64,000 nt of DNA, taken from Psilocybe azurescens. Lineage: Eukaryota; Basidiomycota; Agaricomycetes; Agaricales; Agrocybaceae. Numbering within the stretch: the stretch's first letter is position 1; each line of letters opens with the position of its first letter. Positions 1-11,001 of this stretch are shown in pieces. The translations under genes were made by a program, and so were the position numbers. A model generated the notes under the pieces. It made no database searches and was not told the origin of the DNA. It was given only the letters and a program-made list of their open reading frames with translations. Location: NCBI GenBank assembly GCA_023853785.1, contig JAJIRX010000622.1:682001-746000 (forward strand). Direction: 5' to 3'.

Positions 1-1038
1 AGATATGCGGCATGATGATCACAAGCGCTTAAGTTTTCCGTAAACAGGAATCGGACATTCTTTCCGTTTGGAGTTTGTTACTTTCTGCCATTTAAGTCAA
101 TTGACAGATAAAGATCTGCTACTCCCGTAGCTCGTTTTGAAAGTCGATATTTATCAGTTTTACATGGTCATGGGCTCACAATGTCTACTAATCTTGAGTG
201 TGGCACGTGCAACTGCCCTAGTACGTCTGCTCGTCATACTGTCAATACATTTCGAGCAGATCCTGTCACCTGCCATGGAGGGAGTCACTAGTTTTCTGTG
301 TTGAATTTATAGCTAGATCGTGTTGAAGGGGAACATATGGTAGGAATTGTCTCATAAGTGTATCTGCTGTTCAGGCACAGGGCACAATCGCTTTCTTTTG
401 TAGTATTTTAAGCGCCCATTGACGATTCCCACCAACGTTCTCACGCGAATCAAAAAAGTAAACAGGAGAGCAGCTAGTAAGGGATGTCTTCATTTCGTTA
501 CTTTCGGCCTGCATACCATTTTCAGACAAGGAAAGGCCTTGATGATAGCTATGGGATTCTAAGACTGAGTCTCTTCACTCAATCAACCCCTGTCTTAAGC
601 AACTCGAGCTCAGATGACTTGGAGGAATGATATATAAAATCAAGTACAACATTGAATCCAGTTAAGAAACCTTACTTTAAGGTGAGCCATGCCCTTCAGT
701 GTCTTGAGGAACGCCAGCAGCGAGTACCACTCTCCAGTAGATTCAGAGGCTGGGTAGAATTAGTACACCAGAGTGGCAAATGAAAGATCGATTGCGTAGG
801 GAGTACTCGAATACCACTCACAATGAAGGTTTTCAGTACTGGCCGATCAATTGTCTTATATAAACTGCAATCTCTCTGGACCCAACTTGGGAACCACGAG
901 TCGAACAATTTTTATGATCATTAACTTGCCACATTGACCATGGCCAATTTCGAGGTACTGTATTATCTGCCCTTATTCTGCTGTAGCGGATTCTGGATGT
1001 AGCCAATATTTCAGGGACATACGTTCATTCACATCGTG

Positions 1039-1075
1039 TTTTTTTTTTTTAAAAAAAAAAGAAAAAAGAAAAAAA
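1039..1075. repeat. Poly(T)/poly(A) tract
   Basis: Twelve T are followed directly by ten A and then a purine-rich A tract interrupted by single G residues. It could be the tail of an old retro-insertion or simple slippage. No target-site duplication was recognised around it. Confidence 0.8.
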
Positions 1076-1302
1076 GGGGCTAGTCACAGTAACTTACCTC
1101 AATCCAAAATTTTCTCAACACTTGATCAACACAACACGAGTCCATCGACAGTTTTGCAATTAACTTTTTTAGCTTGTGCAAGCGGTAAAAAGGGTAAAAG
1201 GGTCAAAATTAGCGTTTTTCTGGGAAGTCAAAAGCCAGGATCGCATTGCCGAAAAGTTACCTTCGAAACTTCTTGATCTGCGCCGAAATCGGTGATATTT
1301 CT

Positions 1303-1353
1303 GCGTTTTTGACGCTTTTTGACTTACCGCAAGTCAAAAAGCGTTCAAAAGCG
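1303..1353. repeat. Near-perfect 23-bp inverted repeat (hairpin)
   Basis: The left arm (1303-1325) and right arm (1331-1353) are reverse complements apart from a few outer positions, around a 5-base loop (accgc). The inner 13 pairs are perfect. Neighbouring sequence at 1180-1240 repeats similar GTCAAAA/GCGTTTTT words. This may be the core of a small inverted-repeat element or a cruciform-forming site. No gene is adjacent. Confidence 0.7.
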
Positions 1354-2657
1354 CATCAATAAATTGTGAACTTGATGATGGCCTCTAGTAGACCGTGGGA
1401 AAAGAGGTTCAACCGAAGCCGAACGTTCTGTCCAACCTTCCATCTTGATCGATGATCCTTCAAACTTGATTAATCATTGGCTACTTTGGCTACAAGACCG
1501 AGTATAGTAAGTTGAACTTGGAGGTAGCCACATAGCATCACTATCCGAATGCTCCATAGCTTTTGAGGAGCGTGTACCTCTTATCCCACTCCTGCGTTCT
1601 CAGCGTCTGGCAATAGCGGCGTCTATGTAATCGCAGGATGCTGGCTTAGCTCTCAGCACTCGGTCTGCGGACGCGTCTTAACCTTAGGCGACGTTCGTGA
1701 GTCTCTTTTCTATTATTTCTCAATAGTTTTAAGCCACCTGCCCAACGTTTGCTATATTTTCTTGCTTGGCGACAGAACGCGGCTATAACAAATCAACGAT
1801 ATCCTTTACAATGTTTACAATGGATAAGACAAGTTGGAAATTGAAGTGGTGCTCCCATCGCGTTGATGCCATTTGGAGGGCCTTCGCTATTATAGATACA
1901 TCCTTTGGGTAATTGCTCGCAATCTTCACTTACTTACACTACTGACTTCGGCCGTGCGACCGCCCAAGCAGCCAAACGATTCCACAACTTTTCTGCGCAG
2001 TCAATTACGGTCAATCCAGGTCAAACATGCAGACATGCGCATTGCATTTCACGCAATCTATCAATCAGAGTTATACATCAGACATGCTCAACAGGTTGTG
2101 ACACACAAGACTGAGGCCTACGTACAGTAAAATGACATACTTCAACTTTAAGGCCTTCAAGGACCCGGAAAACTCCAATGACTTTTATGACGTGGGGTAC
2201 ATAGAACCGTAACTCGTCTCACCGCTAAACTATGACAACGAGTCGACAAGGGTCGACATAGCCCCGATTATTTAAGCAAGTTGCTGCGATGACAGGATCT
2301 CCGGTTTGAATGATCTCGTCAAGTGGTGCGTTTGTAAACAAAATATATATGCGTGCACAATTCATCTATCCAACGTTCTGTAGATAAAAGAAACCTCTGG
2401 ACGAGATCTCTGAGGACCCAGGAGCTAACCGCAATTGCTCAGTAAGTACAGGTAAGTACATTCAGCGATTCAGCGCATCAATTGTTCACTATACGTAAAT
2501 AGAATAGTATGCACTTCGAATCTGTTTTGAAATTGCTCTTGATTCCATCAAATCTTTGGACATACACATCATGATGTAACCCATGACTACAGGAGAAAAA
2601 TATGAATATCCTTTGTTTCGAACAAATCTAGACGCTTCCCAAGTTCCCAGCCAGGAG

Positions 2658-2665
2658 TATAAATA
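2658..2665 (+). promoter_or_regulatory. TATA box of the secreted-protein gene
   Basis: TATAAATA lies about 160 bp upstream of the start codon at 2825, followed by a CT-rich leader (2740-2790), the usual layout of a strongly expressed basidiomycete gene. Confidence 0.55.
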
Positions 2666-2824
2666 TGAAGGTGGACCCACTGAGTATTTCCCAGCTGTGC
2701 TCATACACCCCTCCTTGAACTTCGTGCAGGTCACTTAGTCTCTCTAACAAAAATCTCCCTCGTCTCCCCTGTCTCTGCATATTGTCCTCTACCCTTCACC
2801 GTTTTATAACTTCATTCATTCAAT

Positions 2825-3846
2825 ATGGTTCACGCTGCCTCCGCCGTTGCTTTCGCCGTCATCGCCCTCAATGCCGCCTCCACGATGGCAATGCCCTCTT
2901 ACGAGTAAGTTCTTCTCCCATATTTCAACGATTTTTACTAAATATTTATTAGAGCTACTGATCTGATGGAACGTGATTTGGAGACCTCCGAAGTCGAAGC
3001 TCGCGAGTTCTACGAAGAATTCGAGGAGCGCGACTACATCGACGAGTTCGAGGCCCGTGATCTCCTCGAGAGCCTCGATACCCGTGATTTTGAGGATTTG
3101 GATGCCCGTGAAGTTGAACAGGTCTTCGAGTACCTACGCTCCGTAGCCGCTTCCTCTGCTACCACTAGCACTGTTACAACAACTGTCACCAAGACTGCCA
3201 CGCACACTCCCTCGCCCACCGCCTGTACCAAGAAAGAGTTGAGACACAAGAAAGCTGCCAAAAAAGCCGAGAGGAAAAAGGCTGAGAAAGCAAAGAAAGA
3301 GGCCAAAAGGCTGCCGCGAAGGCGAAGAAAGAAGCGAAGAAGGCTAAGCATGATAAACACAATGCCGCCAAGGCGGCTGCTACTACCACTACCTCGACGT
3401 CGTCTACTACCTCTTCCACCTCTTCCACTTCCTCTTCGCGCTCCGCTTCTCCTACCCCCACCCCTCATGGTCACGGTTACCGCCACGGCCATCACCACGA
3501 TCGCTACGAGCAACACCACCTCAACGATCTCCACCGTTACGACCACGGTCATCGTCATCACCATCATCATGAGGCCAAGATCACCGATGGCCCCCATGCT
3601 AATCTTGCAAAGGCTGCAGCTCCCACTGTCACCCACACAGTGACCGTCCAGACCACTACCACTGCTTCCCAGCCAGAGTGTACCAAGGCCAGCAAAAAAG
3701 CACACAAACATCGTCGCAGTTTCGATGATGAGACCGAGGAGATGTTCGCGTATGTTTCTTCCTGTTTATGACTTTCATTAAGACATGAGTGCTCATCATA
3801 TCTTTCCCATTCTAGCCGTGAATACGACTTCGATGAGCTTGATTAA
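2825..3846 (+). CDS. Secreted acidic, Lys-rich and His-rich repetitive protein (one frame break)
   Basis: Three exons: 2825-2904, 2953-3751 region, and a last short exon ending at 3846. Introns are 2905-2952 (gtaagt...tag) and about 3752-3815 (gtatgt...ctag). Exon 1 encodes a hydrophobic signal peptide beginning MVHAASAVAFAV. Then follow an acidic block with a repeated R-D/R-E spacing, a Thr/Ser stretch ending in a CTKK motif, a Lys/Ala block, a Ser/Thr linker, a block with many His (HGHGYRHGHHH, then HHHHHH), a second Thr stretch ending in ECTK, and a basic/acidic tail. The two Thr-x-Cys-Thr-Lys segments look like an internal duplication. The reading frame changes at the A4 run 3305-3308: one more A joins the Lys/Ala block to the His-rich part. 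Both frames are clearly coding. No family is recognised; a cell-wall, adhesive or metal-binding role is inference. Confidence 0.7.
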
Positions 3847-5076
3847 ATGTTATGGTGATTTATAGATATGTAGAGATTAGTTTATCTTCAGTCGGAAAAC
3901 AGGAATGCAACACAATTCAACCATAACACGACGCCTGACGTTGAACGTCAGTCCCAGGGCCGACTGTGAGCATATTAATTTGAAATTGTAAGTCGACTGA
4001 CTGCTTTTGTCCGAGTTGCCTCGGTGACATCGGTCCGACTAAGCGCCTAAAAGAATTATCGGACTGTCGTTCGCCTGTGTCTTCCTGTCGTAAATAGTCG
4101 AATTTTGATGTCCATTCATGAGTGATGTGCTACGATTTAACATCATATTAACCCTCTGGAAGTCAGTGCGGCGTACAATAGGAATGCGCTACTCGACACA
4201 GGGCTTATTAATAGGAATATCTGGATTTAACGTTGGCAACTTGAGAGAATCAGACGCGCATCTGTTCGGTACCCGCGATGGTTTCGAGCGCGCCCCGAGG
4301 AATCAACAGGTGTCAACAACGCGTCGACACGTCTACAATTAAGTATGTATAGCTTCGAGCTCTTGGCGTCTGTTTGTTTGAATTTTTATTGACATGCTGC
4401 TGCAAAGCGTTTGAGAGATACAACCCATGTACTACCACGTGGAACCCCCAGTTGTGAGGCCAATGTACCTACGGTTTAAGTAATTACCTAAGCAACAGAC
4501 GTGTTAGCCAGATTTAAGTGCTTGGCAGAGGCCATTCAATTCAAGGATCCAATTATATCTAAACGCCGCACCATGAGGCTTCGAAATTGTAATTTCCGTG
4601 ACGAGAACGCACGGCATTTCTATTAATTTGGATTGTACAACAAATGCAAACACCAATAAGTGTTTCTTTCTCCCATGTTACATATTTGGCCCTCCACGCC
4701 AAACTCGAAATTCCAGCACGGACTTCCATTCGCAAAATTATCCGTGGTTCTCACCATTAATAGGACGGCAGGAAGGGAGCAATAGCATTTATATCAGCCT
4801 AACGCACAGGAACGACCTTGAACAAGATAGGATCATGCCTGAAACGTACCCTTTTCTCTCTCGCGGTATAAATTTGTCACTGACGAGCTCCCACACGTCT
4901 GCGCTTACAGCGCCAAACCACTGCGCACGGTCGCTTTTTATCTTCGCTGCCATTTATTTCAGGTCGACATTGAATGATTTAGAACGCTAGCTAAACTCAC
5001 GGTCCGCCTCCAAAGAGACCACGAGGCCTGATGGTGCCAACGTCGCCTTCTGGATAATGGCTTGACCGTTTTTTAG
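3847..5076. other. Intergenic region
   Basis: Sequence between the secreted-protein gene and the carboxylesterase promoter. Open frames at 4118-4342 and 4598-4990 lack a recognisable domain, codon bias or splice context and are treated as chance frames. Confidence 0.5.
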
Positions 5077-5084
5077 TATATAAG
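5077..5084 (+). promoter_or_regulatory. TATA box of the carboxylesterase gene
   Basis: TATATAAG lies 71 bp upstream of the start codon at 5155, a normal distance for a fungal core promoter. Confidence 0.65.
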
Positions 5085-5154
5085 CGGCCTAGTGGTCTGA
5101 TTGATACCCCTGTGTCTTAACGTCTCACTGCAAGGAAGGTTCTTGGACATTTCC

Positions 5155-7604
5155 ATGGCTGTGCCTTCTCCGTTTTACAGGCTCTTTATTGCCTTCTCGA
5201 GTGTTTATTGCGCTCTGGCTGCACCGGCTGGGACTGTGGATGTTAAATTGAACACTGGGGTATTCCGTGGCGTAACACAAACCAATGGTCCAGACAAGTT
5301 TCTTGGGATACCTTTTGCACAATCCCCTGTAGGAAATCTTCGCTTCAAAGCACCTGTTGCCATCACCGCAACGTCCAATGCCATTCACGATGCATCTGTG
5401 TTTGGAAATGCATGTCCTCAGCCTCCAGCCACCAGTCTAGGAGCCCCGGTTGCGGAGGATTGCCTATTTTTGAATGTATGACACATCGTGCTTCTACTTG
5501 AAAGCCCATAACGACATTGACGGTACGGATAGATCTTCCGACCTCCGAATCTCAAAAGCGACGCCAAACTTCCCGTACTATTCTGGATACACGTAGGCGA
5601 CTCTCAAAACATTATGTGTTCCTTTTATTGATTTGATTGAAGGGAGGGGCGTTCACATCAGGGTCAGTCCCAAATTACTCGCTATGACTGTTTGATGACG
5701 AGAAAACCTAGTGCTGCATCGAATCCACAGTCTGATCCAACGGGTAAGTTTTGACCATAGTCCATGTCTGATAAATGCCAAACAAACTTGCATAAACATA
5801 GGTATTATACAGAGAAGTATCGACATTGGAAAGCCTATCATTTTTGTATCGACGTGAATAGCTTTCATTTAACTTCACTAAGTTGAGACATTGACATGTT
5901 AATCGTTTCTCAAGTAATTATCGAGTCAATACCTTCGGATTCGTCAGTTGCTTCCTTTTCTCCGGCATTTGACATGGAAACTTATCACATCCATATATTA
6001 ATAGTTGGCTAGCTCAAGCGTGCCTGCAGAGGATTTAAACGCTGGCCTGCAGGATCAGAGAATGGCTCTCACATTCGTGCAAGATAACATTGCGGCCTTT
6101 GGCGGAGACCCAAAGAAAGTATGTGTCCACACACCGGGAATGAGGTCCTTACATTATAACAAATCTCATGCAACATTTCTCCGTAGGTAACTATATGGGG
6201 ACAGGTAAGTAGAATTTGTGGCGTCTCTTGATATCTTCTCATAGTTCAATGTGCTTATGTTTTTTTTTTGATAGTCTGCTGGTGCTGGCAGCGTTGAAGC
6301 GCACTTTGTATTCCCGTCCGAAAGGGCGCTTTTCCGAGCCGGCATTGCGGATTCATCTACAGGACCCTTGTAAGCTATAACCAATTGACCATGATAACTA
6401 CTGCTGATCCATCTCGGTACAGTAAAAATTCTCCGGATGTTAGCACTTTTGATAAGCCAGGCAAACCGTTTACTCGACTCCTTACAGCTACCGGGTGCGC
6501 GGCCGGCAAGACGGCTGTGTCTTGCTTACAGAAAGTACCGTTCAAGGCGAGCAGAACATTGTTATTCTTGTATCTTGATATGCTCATCACCTTCAAAAGA
6601 CCCTTATGAGCATCAGCAACACCATGATTGACGACACTCTGAATAATCAACTATGGCAACCTTCCATCGGACCAAAGGGAAGTTTCGCCTCTGAACGAGC
6701 ATCCGAGAAAGTTAAAGCGGGTGATTTCCTACATCTTCCCTATATAGGCGGAACCAACGTATGTTTTCTGTCTTCCTCGATCTCATGGTTTAATTGTAGC
6801 GACGTGCACTGTTCAGGTGAATGAAGGAACAACTTTCAGTACTACGTTACGTAACCAGGGACTATCTGGCGCAGCAGAAGTGGCTGCATTCAGGAATTTT
6901 ATTGGCCACCTGGTTATTGATAATAGCACACTGACCGACGATGTCGTTAATGAGTTCATCTCACTGTTCCCAGCCAACGATCCTTCCAATGGGGCACCTT
7001 TCAATACGGGAGACTCACTGTTTGACAGAGGTGCTGCCTGGTATACCGATCAGATGTTCTTGTCGCCCAGAAGATTATTCTTCCAGCACGCATCCGCTCT
7101 CCAGCCCATGTTTGCTTATTATTTTGGTGAATTTATTCCAGGAAATGATATAACTCTTGGAGGTGAACTTTTCCAAGCTCTGCTTAGAAACCATCTCATC
7201 AATTTGTCTGCGTAGTGGCCCACGCGTCTGAGCTTGAATTGATATTTGGTCCCATTCCACCTGTAGCACAGGTTGAAACAGCCTTCTCCACGACGTTCAG
7301 GGACTTTTATATAAACTTTATCAATGACCTCAATCCCGGTGGTAAGATTGGCTTTTCTAATCCATTTAATAGCAATCATTAATCAAAGCCTACTACATAG
7401 CTGGTTGGTCTCAGCACACTCCAGCCTCTCCTCAAGTCTTGCAGCTTATTCGGAACAATATCACATTGATCCCAGACAGTGCGTATCATTTTATTTGACG
7501 TTGAGGCAGGGAAGCTAACTGACGCCCCCTTGCTTTTAGCATGGGATTTGCAAAAAGTTAATTTCATCAACTCTGCAAAGGTGCTGAATGAGTTCGAGAA
7601 GTAA
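5155..7604 (+). CDS. Secreted type-B carboxylesterase / lipase
   Basis: Fifteen exons join into a continuous 549-residue protein with no frame correction: 5155-5475, 5533-5592, 5643-5662, 5712-5743, 5802-5853, 5915-5942, 6005-6118, 6187-6204, 6275-6369, 6423-6546, 6600-6758, 6817-7162, 7216-7341, 7389-7478, 7540-7604. The start at 5155 gives a signal peptide ([14 protein letters not shown]...) cut near ALA-APAG. Family landmarks, in order: FLGIPFAQ, the EDCLFLN motif with its disulphide Cys, oxyanion HGGAF, GGDP, nucleophile elbow GQSAG (Ser about 216), acid in NVNEG (Glu about 344) and GVAHASEL (His about 459). The triad spacing matches Candida rugosa-type lipases (Ser209/Glu341/His449), and the length matches the usual ~540-550. 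It hydrolyses ester bonds of lipids or other esters outside the cell; the exact substrate is not readable. Intron 10 (6547-6599) appears to use a GC donor. The introns cut several motifs, which hides the gene from simple ORF scans. Confidence 0.93.
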
Positions 7605-8108
7605 TCATTGATTGGAAGGGAATTTCTTTTTAGCTACTACATCGTTGCTTTCACAGTCTCTCATTCCATAGCTCTGAATGGGTCTTTAATATGAAAGTGA
7701 TTATTGCCTGACTCTGAGGGATAGGTAGTAGTGGGTATGCCACATTGGCAAAGATGTGGCATTTTGCAATAATAAGTCCGCAGCCTTGCTGAGTGGCAAA
7801 AGCAAAATCAGTAAGCAAGCATGAGAGCAGCGGCCTTTGATCGGCGTTGTGTGGCGCGACCGCGTCCCAAGCCGGTATATTTAGGGGTCTATCATTATCC
7901 AGATATTCAAAGTTTGCATTCGGCCTTTTGCATATCGTCGCGCTGTTCAATGCCAATGACGAGCTGATAAGTTTATTTTCGCCTGACTTTATCATCACAC
8001 TCTCTGAAAGTCTGTCTAGCAGCGTGTCATATCATATAACAAACTCTATAATAATAGCCTGAGCAGGAATATCGATGCTCAAAAGTTTTCACGCTTTCTC
8101 TAAAATGA
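7605..8108. other. Intergenic region / 5' region of a repeated locus
   Basis: No gene is seen. Its right part (from about 7910) is similar to the last ~280 bases of the window, so it looks like the promoter side of a duplicated locus. Confidence 0.5.
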
Positions 8109-8175
8109 ATGATTAGAGCATTGGGATTAAACCTATCTGTCAACCACCGCTCGTACATGCTCCCAGAGATGAGAA
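7910..8175 (+). repeat. Dispersed repeat, copy 1
   Basis: Matched words such as AAGTCTGTCTAGCAG, GCAGGAATATC and GTCAACCACC occur in the same order here and at 63720-64000, with substitutions and small indels. The shared part runs from upstream sequence into the presumed first exon of the gene at 8109. It could be a segmental duplication or the end of a transposable element. Confidence 0.6.
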
Positions 8176-9160
8176 ATTCGACTGCTGACACCACCAATCG
8201 AGACACATTCAGAAGGCTGCCATGGGATGTTCAGTCTGAGTATGGTAAGTTGTACAAGTCACAATACTGTCTTGATACCAGGTATCTTATTTCGTATCTC
8301 TATTCTAGAAATGCAATATCGTCGATGCCAATTCCCTTACTTCTGGGACTATATGTGTCCTGCTGAGTACCTAAAACGAATGGATCCCGGCGCTTGACAT
8401 TTTCGGTCACCTACGATTCCCTACCTCCAGCGGACTTTTATCTTAGTACAAGGACATCATAGACCTCGTCGACTTCTTGTCCACACAGTCTTCCAGCGAG
8501 GTTGCTAACCTTGCCAGGCCCAGTGGCTCTCCCCACGATGACACTGCGCCCGAACAGGAAATTGCAGAACTTGACATAACTCCCGTGTCTTCCAACCGTC
8601 TTTACAGTATTGCAAAAGCTCTAGAAGCGAGCGCCAAACATCTTAGACAGGGAACAGAGAAATCCAGGTGAACTGTTCGCGAATCAGCAGCCGACGTGTT
8701 TGACCTCCAGGCCTATTTCGCAAGGGAGACGTCATACCATGTTCGGGTTGTTGGGGCAATTGCCGATGCCGTTCAACACACGGCTGATCATCATGTTTGC
8801 ACAAGGGTAGCTATGCCCAATCTCTCCGCCCCACCACAGGTGACATTCTGACCGATACGTCTTTTTATCAGTCGTCTCCGTAGGTGGGACCCCCATCAAA
8901 TCGAGGTAGAAAATGTGCGCAGCCGAAAACGACCACATGGTGCTCACGATCTGCTGGAGTATTCGGACTCGGATGATGCATGGGACTCCACGTTGGAAGA
9001 GGCTGTCAGCCCTTTGACACCCTTGGAACAAGAGCTAATACCGTTTGATCAGCAGGTGCTGCTTAAGAGGAAGAAAAGGAGTCGGAAAAGAAATCTTCCT
9101 TTCCTGAAAATTTCCAGTCTACCCAATGGACGAAGCCGTGGAACATGGGTCTCTGTCTGA
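8109..9160 (+). CDS. Hypothetical multi-exon protein
   Basis: Not recognised. Coding-like pieces join across plausible introns. 8109-8244 ends at gtaagt. 8309 to about 8391 begins after ctattctag and encodes an aromatic stretch (YRRCQFPYFWDYMCPAEY). 8447-8668 is Ser/Glu-rich and ends at gtgaac. 8725-8813 ends at gtagct. The last exon, from about 8886, contains YSDSDDAWD and a basic cluster (KRKKRSRKR) and stops at 9160. The junction between the second and third exons has no good donor (a GC donor after ATGGATCCCGGC would keep frame), so the model is provisional. The true start may be a later ATG (8157 or 8169). The 5' end is repeated at the right edge of the window, suggesting a multicopy gene or transposon-related gene. 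Confidence 0.35.
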
Positions 9161-9234
9161 CAGCGGCCTGAGCACAAACAGTTTGGAGGGCCATCATCAG
9201 AACATGACGACGCTCCTGCGTGCGTGACCACCCG

Positions 9235-9485
9235 CATGGCCTGAATCTCTGAGTCATTACCGAGGAAATCCCAGATATGGCACTACTACTAGTGGTTGCT
9301 CATACAGGTATGGGTACAGGGATCAACAAGCCGGGAAAATCACATTTTGGTGACAATGCTTCTGCGCACCTGGCCACCTGCCTGGCTTGAATCCCTGGGT
9401 CATTACAGAGGAAACCCCAGATATGTTTCTGTTGGCGACGATCATTGTGCATACAGGCCTGGGCACAGAGATCAGCGAGCCAGGA
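9235..9485 (+). repeat. Two-copy direct repeat of about 105 bp
   Basis: Copy 1 (9235-9339) and copy 2 (9379-9485) share, in order, GAATC-CTG-GTCATTAC-GAGGAAA-CCCAGATATG, a variable middle, then CATACAGG-TGGG-ACAG and AG-CC-GG, at roughly 75-80 percent by eye. The reading frame of copy 1 is broken by a stop while copy 2 is open, so any coding role is decayed. Confidence 0.65.
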
Positions 9486-11001
9486 CAACAACATGCCACA
9501 GGACCCAAAACACCATCGGAAGAAGGACATTGGAAAGGGATGGGAAAGAAATCAATATTAACCCTTACTGAGCGCACTGCGATTTTGATGCTCGAATTCG
9601 GAGTATGTTTTGGTCGGACCGATACATATACACCTTTGACGACCAAGAACGGAAGTACTTCCAGTAATCTCGAAATGCGAACTCCCTTGTGATACGTTTG
9701 TTAGATTCGATGTACTCGGTAAAAACAACAAAGCGCCAACAAGGTGACTTGCCTAAACAAACGCATTGTATTCTGTCGCAGCTCTGAGCCACTGGTGACT
9801 GTTCATGGGCCCCTTCTGTCAAAATGCGATTGAAGCCGTGTGCATCTCTTGGAATGTAAAGCATGTAGGCAATCAAATGCCATTTTGTCGCTCAGATCCA
9901 GAGCTGTTGAGCGGCTTGATCCCGCGTCATTAGATCGCAGATTCTATGGAAGCAGACTTCCAGGGAAGAGTGGAACAAAGGCATTAGTGGTTGGTTCTAG
10001 AGAATTCATGTCTCGGGTTGTTATGTTCACACTCGTCTCCCAGTCATACATCTGCATGAAGAAGCGACAAAACAGTGGATCCATCTTGGGGACCGGGGCT
10101 TCGACCCTGGGTACAATTATGTTGAAAAACATCGAGACGGAATCATTGAAAGTGTCTCAGTCTCAACATTGGCAAGTCTGGGCTTTCCAAAATCTCACTG
10201 CAGGATCACTAAGCTTAAGTATTAGACTCCAATAGAGCCTGTATGCTCACCCATACGCGACTCTATTTTAGGTTGGTGATAACTTTCGTAGGAATGACTT
10301 CGTCTCCTAGACAGTGATTTGCAAGATTATGATCTTTGAAGCAGAAATTTAGGAATTCAACATACCAAAAAATAAGCCAGTCACTTTAACAAAACGCCCA
10401 TGCCATCCGTCTGAAACAGAAAATCTGCTATGACCCGAGCGTCTTTTGCCTAGTACCCTGTTCAAACATACGAACTGCCGATTGGATTCTGGGAGCTCTA
10501 GTTGCTAGCTAATCCTTTGACAAATAAATGCACCTCAGATATTCGCCACCAAAATGCCGTTGGTGTGAAGTAAGCATGTCCTTCTTACGGTGGCGACTCC
10601 TCCGCCTTCGGGTGGGCCTTCTCCAAATGACCGTTGTTCGTCGGAAATCCGACTTTACGATGCGACTGAAGCGCGAAAAAGGGGAGTATGTCGCCCGAGG
10701 CCGCTCCCGAGCCTTGTTTGCATCATGTCCACCGACTCCTGCGATCAGCCTTAATCAGCCTGCAGTTCAAGACTCAAGTTGCCTGAAGGTCAAATTGCAA
10801 CCGTCGGATCGGAGCAAAACCGGAGTTCAGGACCTGAGTCACAAACGCGTTGAGTCACAAATGAGTCACACCTTGTTGATCGTGTTTTGGTCCCAGTCAC
10901 GATCTTTTCGAATATGTCATCAATCAATTACTTGAACTGAACACTATACTTCTTCCAGACTATCATCTCTCTTCAATTGTGGATATAATTTTGTGGAAAT
11001 C
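9486..11001. other. Region without a recognisable gene
   Basis: Several medium open frames (9840-10235, 10528-10935) exist, but none shows a domain, signal peptide or splice continuation that I can support. The segment just upstream of 11002 serves as leader and promoter for the next gene. Confidence 0.4.

Larger units (their letters stand above)
1..2824. other. Gene-poor region
   Basis: I find no reading frame here that joins into a plausible protein. The region holds a long homopolymer tract near 1.04-1.08 kb, a strong hairpin near 1.3 kb, and, close to its right end, the promoter of the secreted-protein gene that starts at 2825. Short frames at 696-908 (minus) and 1873-2130 (plus) have no recognisable composition or splice continuation. 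Confidence 0.5.

Noticed and set aside
3034..3711. Long minus-strand open frame over the secreted-protein gene
   Set aside because: It is the antisense of a Thr/Ser/Lys-rich coding region. The plus strand has a signal peptide and introns; the minus frame is a composition shadow.
4598..4990. 130-codon frame between the first two genes
   Set aside because: No domain, no splice context and composition like the surrounding non-coding DNA.
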